From: Larix kaempferi
Taxonomy: Eukaryota > Streptophyta > Pinopsida > Pinales > Pinaceae
Length of the DNA: 64,000 bases
Reading direction: 5' to 3'
NCBI GenBank assembly: GCA_027924585.1
Contig: BSBM01001440.1
Coordinates: forward strand, 700,001 to 764,000
This document shows, piece by piece, positions 44,830 through 58,956 of the stretch. Below the pieces are notes generated by a model. The model was not told the origin of the DNA. It searched no databases and saw only the letters and a list, made by a program, of their open reading frames with translations. Numbering within the stretch: position 1 is the stretch's first letter; each line of letters opens with the position of its first letter. The position numbers and the translations under genes are program-made.

Positions 44830-45180
44830 GCATTTTCTTACCCAAAAGTGGTAGCCATAAACATCCATGAAAAACAACCGACTCATAAAGGTGTTGAATG
44901 CATTCAGGTGCTCTATAACTAGGTAGCCTTCCAATGTCTTCTTTTGAGATATTTACCAATACATAATCTGCTAAACAAATTTGGATTGCATTCCTTTCCT
45001 TTCTGTCAATCTTTTCCTAGTATTCCATTTACACACCTGTTGGAGTCATTCATAGGTTGACTATAGTCCATTGTTCTCAATATATAAGAAGATCCTCCAT
45101 CTTAAGCTTCAAAATATCAAAATGTTTTCCATTAAAAAATTTCAATTTCTATCCTTGACCCATTAGCCATTCTAATGCTT
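44830..45180 (-). pseudogene. copia gag 5' fragment, minus strand
   Basis: The minus-strand frame gives ILKLKMEDLLIY and EQWTIV, then RKERNAIQICLADYVLVNIS, which follows the usual copia gag start (LWKLKMEDLL..., then IRLCLSDSVL...). Stops break it and only the first about 110 codons exist. It lies just after the PBS-like TTGGTATTAGAG. Confidence 0.65.
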
Positions 45181-45287
45181 CCCGAATATTCCCACTGTAA
45201 TAGGTATTCCACATATCGAGTACCAAGACAAAACCTTGGCAAAAAAAGTGTCCCCCTACATCCAAATACAACTCTAATACCAACTAT

Positions 45288-45820
45288 TGGGTACTAATAT
45301 TGATTACAATAGGTTTGAAAACTGATTCATAGAGTTAAACAAAATTTAACTTAAACCATGGCACACAACAACATCAACACATTACATTAACAAACCTAGA
45401 AACCTCTCTCTCCTCGAGGAAAACCAACAAACCAATGAGCTTTGACTCATCTATTAATCAAACAATAAAAACAGGTGCTTACAACCGTTACTTGCTAGAC
45501 CACAAATAACACTTCATTACATGATCATGCTACACACTACTAATTCTACGACTATTTATGCATAGCCATTCCATCTTATTTATAGATCCAATACAACCAA
45601 ATTCTCATTAATGGGAATCCATAAATTCTCATTAATGGGAATCCATAAATTCCTAACTACTTCTTGCTGACTAATCATTTTCCTTCAAACATGCAATTAT
45701 TTTGGTCAATCGGTGGACCGGACTTCCTTTCACCGTCGCCTATGATTGTAATCAACGAATACTAGTCAAATATCATATTTTCCAATTGATTTACATGCAA
45801 TGAATATAACATTCCCAACA
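45288..45820 (-). repeat. LTR (about 533 bp) of the minus-strand copia fragment
   Basis: Minus strand TGTTGGGAATGTTATATTC...AGTACCCA, followed a few bases later by TTGGTATTAGAG, a degenerate Met PBS. The rest of that element beyond gag is absent. Target duplications cannot be tested because the other end is missing. Confidence 0.55.
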
Positions 45821-48800
45821 ACTAAGGGAGAAAATATTTTCCTATTTATTAAGATATCTCATTAGATCATTTATTCAAAAATCAAGTGTGAAGCTTTCGG
45901 CCGCACACAACTCCAAAAACATGTGATCAAATTTACATATAGAATGGAGGAGGCAATAGTTTGGACTCATAAAAGATCAATAATAAGTGCAACTCAGTGA
46001 TTGTTACATGCATACCGATCCATCGATTAGCACCAATGTAATTGGACCTTCTCATAAATGATGATAACAATATGACCAATCTACCTTTAGCAAGACCAAA
46101 CACATGCTCACTTCTCCATTTATTTGCAAACTTCTAGATCTCCCTGCTATCAAAAAAATTGTTAAATCTCGTGAAAAATAATGTATGAAAATGAATAAAC
46201 ATTAAAATGTCAACTTAAAGAACAATACTCTTGCATATCTCCTGCCAACCAGTATTTAAAACTCCTACTCCATTGTTTTTTCCTCATTTTAAGGATTTAG
46301 TGGAGTAACTCCCAAAACTAGAAACCTAAACCCTAACTAAAATCTATTTTGCTTAGGGGTTTTACCAACTCAAGGGAATCAAAGAAACAATGAAAATGTT
46401 TAATTGATTCATAATTAAAATAAATTCTTTTATTTTCATGATGCAATTTTTTGTATTAAGTATTTTATTTTCCACACCTTGCAATGTCCTCTCAATAGAT
46501 TGTAATATCATGTTTTATCCATACTATTTTGTAGTTGACAAATAAATGTAAAATGCACTATGTAACAGTTCCTCAAGAGGAGCTCAAGGCCAAGGCCTCG
46601 TGAGTAAACTTTGTAATTAATTTTCTAAGTTGTTTTGTATTTTGATTTGTAGACTTAGGAGACTAAAGGGCTTGAAGTAACTAAATGATAGGGGCAACAA
46701 ACCACTAGGGGTAGAACTTTAATGGCTCGTATTCCATAATTTTGATGACGTGAGTCATCTTGGTGCCGTGGGAACTTGAGGAAAGGTGATCTGTGATGTT
46801 CACTAGATGTACACTTAAGTTTATAAGTGTCATTTAAGTTATGTTAGTGGTTAATCTTATATAGGAGTGTCAAAGAGGTTACTAGTTGGTTAATCTTATA
46901 TAGGAGTGTCAAAGAGGTTACTAGTTGCCGCAAGGTAGTAACAAACCCCTATGGTCTAACTATTAGCATAATGCTAACCATTACTAAGTGCTATTAAGAA
47001 AAATTAAGTAATCCTTTTAAATATTATTAATATCGTAGTTTCGAAAAGATTGCCGAAAAATTCCGTTGAATTCCTAAATCGAAAAGAGCTCAGGCTTTTC
47101 ATAATTTCTCCTTAATATATAAGATAAGAAGAAAATTAAAGAAATTATATTTTCAATTTATTTTACAAAGGTATTTGATATATATATATATTTTTTTGTT
47201 TATTTATTTATTAAGTGTTATAAAACGATTTAAATAAATTAAGTTGAGTTTAAGAATATTCATAATAATCATATTATATTATTAATAAGGAAATGAGTAA
47301 ATAAATTGTAAGGTTAAAACAAATCATTGAAGAATTATTTACATGTAGTTACGGTTAAGGTGCACTTCCCATTTAGTGGAATAATTAATATATTTAAAAG
47401 AAGATATGTTACTAGGGAACTCACTCCCCACTTTTGATGATTAGGGTTTGAGCGTTTTATTTATGGGCAATAAAACATATTAAGCATGCAACCGTTTCTT
47501 AATAATAACAGTTAGGTTTTTTCTGTCAGTTTTGGAAGGTTGCGGCCTCATTTGAGAAAGGACAGTCTCACCATCCAAAAAGAACGACTTTTCCTCATTA
47601 TTTGAATTGGTTGTTCCATTCTTGAAGGGTAACGAGAAAGGAGATGGCCCAGTGCTTGATCTCCTAGATTTGGTTGTAGTTCAATGACTAGCGGCTGGGA
47701 AAGAATTGGGGAAGTGACCGTACAAGGGCGCCTCTAACCAATTTGTTATTGACCTTTCCCATTCTTAGTTTTAATAAATTATGGAGTGTATTGTAAAATA
47801 TGTTATTTGTTTATTACTATAGATTTTGGAGTAATAAATACTGGTATTCAATAACTACGGTGACAATGCACTAAGGGAGGGACGGTCCCTCTGGTGAGAG
47901 GGATGCTTCCATCATTATTTTTCGTATTTCCTAAATATTTAATAAAATATATTCGTCTCTCTGCTCTTGGGAGCCGACCCTAGATAACTTTATTTTATCC
48001 TTAGAGTCTAGAAGCTGAATCTAGTCATCTTTATTTTAAATTTATTCTTGTTTATATGTTTTAAAGTATTAAGAGGAACGGTCTCCCTCTATGGAGAAGT
48101 GAGAACCGATCCCAGTCATTCAATTTATTTTCTAATATAGTGATCCCATTTCCTGGATGATATAGGTAGCCATTAAGTGATTGGCTCATTCCACAGATGG
48201 CGTGTTCATTTTTCTAAAAGATACACCGATCTACTGGTTAATGACCAAAGAAGAGTGCCACTCCTTTTTTTTCTACGAGGAGAGGATGTAGCTATGATAG
48301 GATATTCATCATCGTGTTAGTAAAGAGGACACAACTCTCGAAGTTTCAATTATATATATTTCTTATTTTTATTTATGTTTGAAACCACCCTAAGTAAGTT
48401 GCAGTGTTGGCTTGCAACTTCTTTTATATTGTTATATGAATTCCTGATATAGGTAGAAAAGGGATGGGTTTCGTTTGATACCCTAAATTTATTCTTATAT
48501 ATATATATATAACAGTCATCTTCCACGTGTTCTAAGATGGATGATTATAGAAGGCCAACCCTTTTTCTATTGCTTAGCGAATCTAATATTCTGCATGTGA
48601 AGAAGAGAAGAGCCTCCTTTATTTTCTAACTGATGATCCTGTAGAGGGGGACTCCATAGAGAGGACCAATGTTGTTCCTCATTGTGTTCTTTCCTGCAAA
48701 GAACAAGTGCAACCTTATGATAGGTTTAACCCTATCTCCAGTGTGTTCTGTTGGAAGAACAATTTTTAGTCTTAATAAATATATTGCGCTACATGAAGAA

Positions 48801-51800
48801 ATGTGTTCTCAAAGGACATGGTTCCATAATTAAATTATTATACAGTATTGTTGTAGATAGAATCTGCGTTATTTGATGCTTGAACCCTGATCATAATTCC
48901 TCTTGGGAGGAAGAGGGGGTTTAGTTTAATCTCATAATATGGTATCCAATTATTTTCCTTAAAGCTTTTGTGTCGTTATATTATGTGAGGGTCTGAGGAT
49001 TGTACTGATTTGTTTTGTTGAGCAAAGAGCTCTATTCTTTTTTTTATAAGCTTAATGTTGCATTCTATCATTTTGTTCATTAAAGGCGGAGGGCCAAGGT
49101 TATCATTTGGAAGTATTATTTACTTGTTTAAAAAGATTATATGCGAGTTAGAAATTAGATGAGGAGTTCTTGAGAAGGATGTCTTTTATGATTCTTCCAC
49201 AGTAGTGGATTCATTTCCCAACTAGGGGGTGACCTCTACGTGGAAAAAACATATTTTGAATGTTTGGGTGGAATGTTGGAGTCAAGCCTTCAGTCACATC
49301 GATCTCCTAAATCATATAAGTACCCTATCTATATTATATTATATCAAGTTTGGTAAGAATTCCAACTTTATTGTACTAAGATAATAAAATGTATTCAAAT
49401 ATATATAAGTCTTATGTAAATGTTATGTACTTATTTCTTCTCAAAATATTATAATTGAGGAAATTGAATTTAATATGAATATCATAGGTTAAATTTGTTA
49501 TTTCTTGTTAATCGTGGAATTTTGATACATAGTGAAGATTATACGGTATGTGTTAAAGAATTCTCTCAAGACTCATTCTATGTGTTTATATTGTTAACTT
49601 GGGATTATGTTTTGAACCTTGCACTCTCTTATTAGGATTGATATTGTCAACAAGAAACACACTAGTACAATGATATATTTATTTGTATACTAGTAATGAA
49701 GTACTTATTATATGTCTATAGAAATGTTTATATACTCTTAGAATACTTTTTATGTTTTAAATAATAAATTTATGACCAGTTATAAGTCTCTTTATGGACA
49801 ATAGATATTTTATTACGTGCATTACTAGATAAGTTCGCTTTAGTTTAAAACAAGAGTAAGCCTGAAAGTATTATGGTGGTCTTGTTTTACTACTTTCAAT
49901 TCATATAAATGAACAATAAATGCATAGCTAATTACACGGTGAGTAAAAATGACTTATTGATGTATTAATAGGATCTCATATTCATGAGTGTAGAAGTTAT
50001 TATACTAAGAGGGTTCTCATAGTGTAATATTAAGTGTTATGTTTGGGATACTCATAGAAAGGTATAACTAGATTATACACTTGGATTTAGTATAAGCTTA
50101 TTTTATTTGATTAAATTGCTTACTAAACTTTATACACAAATTGAGATAGAATATATGATATGTTCTACTAATTTATTACTTGAATCAATCTAAGATGTAA
50201 ATAATTATAACTCAAGTGTTAATAGTTACTAATGGAGATATAAATGTGATAATTAAGAATAATGATCCTTAGTAACAAAATAATGTATGCCATGTGTCTA
50301 ATTATGCATTAGAATAAATATGTTGCATAAAGAAGTATTTGATGATAAAATAATATTAAATTTGTAGATCAACAAATCAACTAAACTCTCTCTATTTGAA
50401 TTGTTAAGAATACATAGTAAGTATTCTTCACTTTAGATGACTATCTTTAATAATGAATAAACTTTATAATTGATGAATGTGTTTAATAAGTGGATATTAA
50501 ATAGTGAATCAGAATACTTGGTTAATTATTATGTTTCAATCTATTACATAAGGAAAATTTGAAGAACCAATTTATATGTTATACACAAAGAATGTAGCTG
50601 TAAAGAATGTATTTAGTGGTGTATAAGGGATGATAAGAAAAAAATGTGATGAATCATCATAACAACTAAGAACTAAATAAAGTGTGATTAGGAAGTCTCA
50701 ACCCACGAGTAAGTCGAAAGTAAACTTATGGTAGTGGTTATGCATTAAATTTATCTTCTTAAATGTTATGAAGAAACTCTAATAGGACTTTATCACTAAT
50801 TAGAAAAGAAAGCGTTGAAAGGATATAACATATTTTCTTGTTATTGTCTTTCATACAAATGTGGTGATAGAATAAAAATAACTAGTTAGATGTCATTATT
50901 GTTAATGGTTATTACATAGAGCTAAGAATTTGAGATACTCATATGTTTATCTCCGTAAATGTGTTAAAACTAGAGGTTAAGACAACAACAAGACAAGTAG
51001 GCATGATTTATCTTATAATGTTATTTAGAGATGCATGAATGCCCCATAAGTATTAAGTACTAAGAAATATATACAATTGAAATTAAATACATTTACAATG
51101 TTAGTGAGATACAATTGTAAGATACAATTGTAAGGCACATTGGCATGCTGAGACAAACACATGCCTATAATGTTTTAAATGCATAATGATAAGTATAATG
51201 CAAATTTAGCCAATGTAAAAGGGATTTTATCTTCATGTGGTTTGTTTTATTACCTAGCCTTAAGCCCACAAGTTGAAAAGAATTAAGGTTTATGCATAAC
51301 TATGCTAGTCATAAATTTGAACTTGATAAGGTTAAATGAGAAAACTGTTTGGTTTGGGTAAATTTCTTTTCTATGTGTTAGAATTAGTAGTACCAATCAC
51401 AATATTTGTGTCATTGAATATATTGTAGGATTAATGTCCAAATAGACAACATGATGGCAATACTACAAGTTATTATTTAATTCTATAACCAAGCAAAGTA
51501 TGTGATTATTATGATAAAGGGAATCAATAGACAAGTAATGTCCTAATTTGAAAAGTATATGCAAGTACACGTAATTGATACATGTGTTTAGTTATGATCA
51601 GATAATGCATATTGATATAATTGATTGTATCAAGATTATGTTGTTGAAATAGTTAATACATAGGGATTGTGCCTAAAAAAACATGAGTATTGCATGAAGA
51701 TTGTGCATTGTACATAACATTAATATTTGAGTGCAACAATGTGGAAATTTACTTTTTCCTTTCACTTTAAAGTATTTTGTCAAAGTAGTTATGATGTGAG

Positions 51801-53400
51801 TAGTTCCTTGCAAGAAGATGCAAGTGTAGTATGCAAGTACAAACAACTACATGAAGCTTCATCAAATTGAGGTGAGTGTAATGGAAAGAGGTGAATAAGG
51901 TACTTTTATTTTACCAGTGATGCTATTAAAAAAATTTAGTGATTCATTGGGAATGATTCATATATGTTACTTATCTATTCTTTAGGAAAAGGAAAAATTT
52001 ATGTCTTTAGGGAACACAAAAGAAAAAGTAGATCTGAAATTTCCTATTGAAATGTTTATGTGATGCTTGTTCTTTAAAACATTCTTGAAATGTGAAATTG
52101 CATATAAATGGTTTTTATCAAGCATATGGTTTGGAAAGTATGTTAGATATCAACCCAAAAAAAATGAAATTTTTATTGATTTGGATTACATAATTTTTTG
52201 TAGAAGAAGTTAATAGACTAAAGTTATACAATTAATAGAAATTGCACATGTGCATGATATATGATACTTAAAAATTCTATCTCAGAAAATAAACTGAATA
52301 TGAAAATGATTGATGCACATAGTTCAAACACTTGTTGTATTGAAATACATATGTATGAAATATGATGGAAATTTTGGGACTGAATAGTCCATAAATGACT
52401 TGTATACTAATGTTGCAAGTGGACAGATGAAACCATGAGTACTTGTAACCACAAGATGGTCAAATGATGGAAATTATATTCAATTATATAGGGGTTCAAG
52501 CATGTTAGTAGGAAAATGACTTGCCCAAAAATAAAAAAAATGACTTAGAAAGGGAAATTTAAACAAAGTAAGAAGAGATGTCAAATTGCAATAAGTAAAT
52601 GATGTAAAGAGTAAGAAAGAAACTTAAAGAGAAACCTTAATATCTAGAATAAAATGAAAAGACTTATAGAAAATGGATCCAATCTGTAAAATTTGTAATT
52701 CAAGTAATGAATGAACAATAGATAAGGGAGATTATAGGAGAAAAATATTCCCATTGCCACGGTATAGGTCCATCTCTACTATCATGTTGAGATATCAATA
52801 TTTAGCCCGTGGACTTGGGATGTGATATCCTTGATGGGATAAGGAATATTTTATACAAGGGACACAAAGTTGATTAAAGAGATCTTATTGGAAAGTCTAC
52901 TTAAGAAAAGATTCACACATTAAAAACCCTCTAACTTGATTTATTCAATTCGATAATAGGTAAAGATAAATTGATGTTGAGTTGAAAAAATCTGGAGCAT
53001 CAAAGGTAAATTGATGTTGAGTTGAAAAATATGGAGCATCCATGATAATACCCACTAGTGAAGGATGAAGTACCAACTACAAATTTATATGAGGTGATCC
53101 TCATATGATAACCGTGATAAAAGAGTTATCGATGTGTGCATTATTGTTATTTTTAAGTAATTATGTGTTTCATATTTTGGGAAAAGTATGATTATGCTCG
53201 TGTTATATAAAAATAAGGACCTATGATTTTGTGAAAAGTATGATTTTTCTATGAAAAATTACAGGACAATGATATTTCGCAGCTAGGCCTCATCTATCTC
53301 ATCCTTTTTTTCAGGATACCTAACATACATGTTGGACAATCGTTTGTATCTCTCCATGTATCGACAAAGTCTTTGAATTTTTTGATTATGAACTTCTAGG
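45821..53400. other. AT-rich gene desert
   Basis: No ORF of 60 codons or more and no recognisable RNA gene. The only structure I see is a perfect 39 bp tandem duplication (46849-46887 and 46888-46926, starting GGTTAATCTTATATAGGAG) and short AT dinucleotide runs near 47178 and 48499. It may be very old transposon sequence. Confidence 0.6.
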
Positions 53401-53518
53401 AACCCCGTGTGTCAAATCTTCCCGTGGAAGAGGACACCCCTGTTTGAATTGACACCATGGTTGTCTGGGTTCAAGGAAGGATGAATGCAAGATGAATACA
53501 AACTGAATGCATCTTCAA

Positions 53519-53640
53519 TGTATGCTGAATAAACCGTGAGAAATGCATGTCGAATAAAACCCAAGGAATGCACGTTGAATAAACCGTCAAGAATGCACGT
53601 TGAAAAAAACATCAGGAATGCATGCTCAGGAATCCGTTCG
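53519..53640. repeat. About 25 bp imperfect tandem repeat
   Basis: GGAATGCACGTTGAATAAA-like units (GAAATGCATGTCGAATAAA, GGAATGCACGTTGAATAAA, AGAATGCACGTTGAAAAAA, GGAATGCATGCTC) recur every 25-26 bp. A minus ORF across it reflects the repeat. Confidence 0.7.
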
Positions 53641-56165
53641 TAGACTAGTTTTTCTTTTAACTTTTTTATATATTTTACTATAAATCACTTTTACAACACT
53701 TGGCATGCATTTTTATAAGAACACTCACATAGTTTTTTCACCCTTTTTTAGCAATGGACTTGGACTTTTTGAGAATTATTGGAAACTTTGCATCTGTGGT
53801 AGAAGTTTTGCAACACTTGGAATATCAAGGGTTGTAATTTTAATTTGAAAAAAGTAAAAACAATGATTGTGTGCATGTGTTAGAGGGAAATTTTGGAAGT
53901 AAAATAATAGAAGTCATTGAATTTAATAAAGTCTCTCACACACACTAATAATAAAAGGTTGGGAGCTCGTGTGTTGAGGGTAAAGGTGCCATTGCGTGAA
54001 GAAGAGGAGAATCCCTGGTTCGTTTTTGGAGGTTCATTTTTGGAGGTTCTTTTTAGAGTTTTTTAGGTAAATAGAAGAAAATAGAATATTTGAGTCTGAT
54101 TCGCACTCATGAAGATTTCAAACTTGAGTGTTTACCACACATTGTTATAAGTTATAAGTGAAACAAACCTTAACCACACCAATTTACCTCTCATCGTTTC
54201 AGTGCAATCAAAAAATATTTCTGATCGAATTAGGAATTTGATGAGTTAAGTGATTAACAACACAAATTAAGTTTTAATTAAGTTTTAATCCATTCCTTAT
54301 TTAGGAAACATTTCAGGGATGGTAATTCCTTATGATGCATATTACAGGAAGGTTGTTCAACATTGACATTATCTTTATTTTCATGAGTACCTTAGGTCAC
54401 ATTATCACTTTTATGAGGCTCGTTTTTTAGGGTGTTTATGAGCATAGTCACCCTTTCCAAAATTCTACCTAATAAAATTTGGACCCCCCCTAATTCTGAA
54501 TTGTTTGCTGATAGTATCCTAATATTTCCTCCGTGCGACCTTGCATAATGTGACTTGTGAATGGGGCCAATGTTGAAGTTTTTTTAGGTTGTGCTTGTAT
54601 TCACTCAAATTTCGCATGGTTAGAGTAGATCCATGCGCTAATGGTATGGGAGGGTTTCAAGACTCAAATATGACTCACACAAATAATTTGACTATCAAAC
54701 GACAAAAGTATAACATAAATTTAAAAGAGATCAAATAATCATTTTCTCTGTGAGTCACAAATTCCTATAATCATAGTTTTTAGCTTAACAATACATTACT
54801 TAAATGTGCAGCTAGAAATTTGATCACACCATGTATAACCCAATTTCTAATAGGGAAAATACTCTTTCTAAGAACTCCAAATAAGAACTCCAAAAAAACC
54901 ATTGATCGATAAATATTTCATACGTCCAATCTAATCTTCATTCTCTTATAAAAAATTTGAAGTCTCTTTTTATTATTAAATGAAATATTCCAGGCGTGAG
55001 TTAGCTATCTCTTGTCATGAAGGATCATATGGTTCTTCATATATTATGGTTACCAAACCCTTTTACTTCCTTCAACAAAGCGTATGAAGAATAGTAAGCT
55101 TTTCATTGTTGTAGCAAGACTACAATATGATATAAGTGAATAGTCTATGATGGTTTTATTTGCATACGATAATTCAAGAAAGCTAATATTTGAGAGATTC
55201 ATTGCAAATTTTGTCGGAGATTTTATTCCTAGTTTATACAACAAGGATCGTAGACGAGGAAGAGTTCTCTTGATATGCAGTGGACACATTACATGTGAGA
55301 AATCAACAATAAGTTCCTTCATGTCATTGTCAATGTAAATGACACTTTACCTAACCCCATCAAAAGTCGTTATTGGTTTATCTTTTAACATGGGCTTTAC
55401 ATTATGGTTTATTGAAATTGTGTAGTAAAGAAACAAGTTGTTGTCAGATGGTTTTTGAGTTTTGTGTAATTCTATCCAAGGTGGTGGTAAATAGTTGGTT
55501 GAAATTTCAAATGGGCTCATCATGTCATGAATTAATATGGTGGTAAAGTCCCTTAGTAGAGAAGACACATTTTTTTCTCCTTGGGAAGATTTCTTCAAAT
55601 TTTCTACCATTGTATTCAAATCCAAAACACTATTATGAGGTCGTGATATAACCATATTGTTGCCTCACTTCAAAAGTTCTCATAAATGGTCTCTAATTTC
55701 CATGGCTGCATCATATAAATCTTGTATATGTTCCTTAGTGACCACTTCCATTGGTTTGGTGGCCCCATTGGCAACCTAACTAGGAAACATGTGGTGATAT
55801 AATTCTACCAGTGACAAGGTTCAAGTAGTTTTGCATCTAAAATCATTTTCTACCAAGAGACTAATGCAAGGTGAATCCCAAAATATACCCAAGTCCCTTG
55901 TTTTCGTGACATGAAATTTTTGGTAGTCCCATTATTATAATGCATGTGAATCAACTTCATATTTAGCTACAAGTGTAAGAGTTAAATTTGGAGTTATCAA
56001 CTATGCCAAATTGTTGGAGCTAGGGCCTATAATTTCTTCAAACGTTCAAGAATGAGTACTAGATATGCATAAAATTCCTCTTGATCCTCTCAAAGGTGAC
56101 TCACCTTCTAAGGAACCATAAAAACAGGCCCAAGGATTCATCCTATCAATAATTTATTCACATAT
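53641..56165. other. Mostly non-coding; two unrecognised minus ORFs
   Basis: Minus ORFs at 55050-55322 (90 codons) and 55347-55655 (102 codons) are near each other and could be pieces of one decayed protein. I recognise no motif. The rest shows nothing. Confidence 0.3.
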
Positions 56166-56236
56166 CTAGCATTGAATCTTTGTTTTTTTTTTGTTTGTAA
56201 CAAGATAAGACACACACACACCGTACAACACACTAA

Positions 56237-56415
56237 AATCATCATCATCACCATCATCCTCATCCTCATCCCCATCATCATTAATGTCGTGATCATCGTC
56301 CTTGTCGTCAACACCAATGTCATTGCTGTTATCATCATAATCATCAATGTCATCGTCGTCGTCATCATAATCAATGTTGTCATTGTTGTCATCATGATCA
56401 TCATCATCGGCATTA
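56237..56415. repeat. ATC/GAT trinucleotide-rich microsatellite
   Basis: Interrupted ATC/ATT/GTC triplet runs. All frames are open on both strands, giving Asp-, Met- or Ile-rich false ORFs. Confidence 0.85.
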
Positions 56416-56993
56416 GTGCTCAAATTTGAACCCTTCCCGACCCTTCCAAAGGGTTCTAGCCTAGAAGTGTAAAGTTAAAATTTTCGTTCAAAAAAAAATT
56501 AAAATCTGAATTTGACCCTTACAATTAAGGACATAATTTATATCAACATTTCAAAAGAAGGGAAACATTTGAAATTACCCATCCATTTAAATTTGGATTT
56601 CTACATTGAAATTCCTATGCTATAAAATTTGACTCATCATTCAAAATATTGGAAATATCATAAATTATAATCACTCACTCACTCATGTCACACACTCACT
56701 ACTTAGCTATGCAATATGATGAGTGATGACTGACGACTATGAGGCACTAGCCCCTGGGACTTGAATATAGCTCCCGGGTCACTTCGGGTTGAGATATAAG
56801 GTGTGACAATGTGTCATCTACTACAGTCGTAATAGTAGATAACCACTACCAATCTACTACTAGGCCCAAATTGAGCCTTGAATTTTGTGCCTACTACCTA
56901 TGTGAACATGGCTACCAATGTCCGCTCATTTTTCATCAAAATGAAATTCAAATGTTTGGTTTGATGAGGCCTCCTCTACAAGAATTCATTTCT

Positions 56994-57500
56994 TGCATGA
57001 ATGTCATAGACTCACGACAACTCTAAAAAACACTCAATGGAATGCAACTACAAATAATGGAATGCAACTAAGTCCGCAAACCATGTAGAGGGCGATTTAT
57101 GCATTGATATAGAGAGGTCACACTTGGCACACGATATGGAGAAACAAAGAGTCAAAAAAATATTTGGACCAAAGCACCACAATGGTTATTAATAAAATTT
57201 AAAAAAAAAACAAAATTTGGCCTAGGAATAGTCTTCAATTTGATTGGTGGAATGATCATGATGTAATATCCCTCCATCCTTCCAAACATATGTGGCTTCT
57301 CACCACATTTGTCTTCAACGCTCACCACGAAAATACATATAAAAAGTACATGTATTTACATCCTCTTGTCTTTAAATTCTCATCCCATAGTCATAACCAA
57401 GGATTATAATTTATGCATGCACATCCTCACCTTATAATATCAATTGGGTCATGGCGCAGAGACAACCATAAAATATCAAATGTGTCAAGATGCAAAGAGT
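56994..57500. repeat. Dispersed repeat R1, right copy
   Basis: Partner of 1-480. The sequence upstream (about 56700-56990) may belong to the same repeat, since the left copy is cut by the window start. Confidence 0.7.
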
Positions 57501-58570
57501 AAGAGACAAATATAAGTAAGTCTTATATTAAATTTCCCATATAAGTCTATAATTGACGCTATCAAATGAGATTTGACACGTTGGATTGTTGTGATATTTT
57601 CTTATTACTCCTTACCGATGTGATTGTAAGGAACTCTTTGAACGTGAAGTCCATAATTTTACGTCTTTTTCCACATTCTCATTCCTTATGGTAAGACAAT
57701 AAGGAGGGTAGTGGCCCACATCAGCATTGAAAACAGTACGACATGGAGGTAGATAGATTAATTCTTTTCATTAAATAAATTAAATTTCATGTAAGTGACT
57801 GCAAATTCACCAAATCGTGGATTGGTACAAAAAAAATAAAAATTTAGAGCTTCAAGCTCTTAATTAGTCACATCTAGAATTTTCTCAAATCAATCCATTA
57901 ACAAACTTCTTTTGGTGTTCTAGTTCAATTTAAAAGGTAGATTGTCGAGAATCAAACATGCAGCGAGTTGCAAGGCTCTAGTTGTCTTAGGCTTGATTCC
58001 ATTTCCACTCCACTCCATACCTATATGTTGTCGCGACAAGTGTAGAACAACAAAACCTGATGCCCCGGCCCCTGAGATGCTTGCATTGCTAACTTGCTTG
58101 GTATGGATGATTTATTTAATGTTTTCTATGGAGGAGTTTTTCAATGTTTCAAAGCTATGCATTATTTTTTCTTAGGCATCCAATTCCCATAATTATTACA
58201 TCTCTTAGGCTTGAGTGGCTTCCCTCTCTCTAGTTTGAATTAAGTTTTTGGCTTGTTTTATATGTACTTTTTGGTTGTAGGTTTATTATAGCCTTGTTTT
58301 TCTTAGTGGCTTCCTTTTGTACATAATTAACTATAAGTAATTTTCTCATGGTTCCTGTTTTATTTTAAGATTATATCTAGTTACAACGTCCTGCACTATG
58401 CATAAGATCATGCAGATGCCCCAATATGGTTATTGCATAGTCTAAGTAGTTTTTCTGTATAATGAAGTGTATTCCGACACATAAAAATATAACCTAATAG
58501 TTGTTATTTTCATGAATTGTATAATATATGTCAAATTAATGTATTCAAATTAGGTTTAAATTGAAAAGAA
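57501..58570. other. No convincing gene
   Basis: A 77-codon ORF (57942-58175) has no recognisable domain. The rest is AT-rich. Confidence 0.4.
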
Positions 58571-58942
58571 TGTTAGGAACACGTGTTAACCCTTCTCTTT
58601 ACTTTGTTAGTATATTGTTGTTGAACCCATATGATTTGTAAGTCATCCTGTGAGTATATTGTGTTATACCACATTGCTAGTATATTGTTGTTGGACGCAT
58701 ATTCTTTGTAAGTCGTCTCGTGAGTATATTGTGTTATCCCACATTCATGGGGAGTAATAGTTACTTAGCTTAGACTTAGTATATAAATACATGTTGAGGC
58801 CAATGAAGGCATCCATGAGTTATTTTGTATTGAGCTTGCTCAAAGGAGGTTGCCCCCTCGAAGTGGCCTACTATCAATAAATGTCTTCTGTGTCTGCTAT
58901 ATTGTGCATTTTTCATCATTTATTTGTTGCAAGTTCATCACA
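58571..58942 (+). repeat. 5' LTR of gypsy element 2 (372 bp)
   Basis: TGTTAGGAACACG to TTCATCACA. It shares TTTACTTTGTTAGTATATTG and TTGAGCTTGCTCAAAGGAGG with element 1's LTR, and carries two copies of a GTATATTGTTGTTG...GTGAGTATATTGTGTTAT block. TATATAAA at 58790-58797. Confidence 0.88.
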
Positions 58943-58944
58943 TT

Positions 58945-58956
58945 TGGTATCATAGC
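58945..58956 (+). promoter_or_regulatory. Primer-binding site of gypsy element 2
   Basis: TGGTATCATAGC, one change from the Met-type PBS, two bases after the LTR, as in element 1. Confidence 0.85.

Noticed and set aside
53519-53640. Regularly spaced short repeats resembling a CRISPR array
   Set aside because: Units are imperfect, about 25 bp with no distinct spacers, in a plant nuclear context.
56138-56429. Overlapping ORFs on both strands rich in Asp, Met or Ile
   Set aside because: Same cause: an interrupted ATC/GAT microsatellite.
57942-58175. 77-codon ORF with hydrophobic stretches
   Set aside because: Could look like a small membrane protein, but there is no homology that I recognise and no supporting signals.
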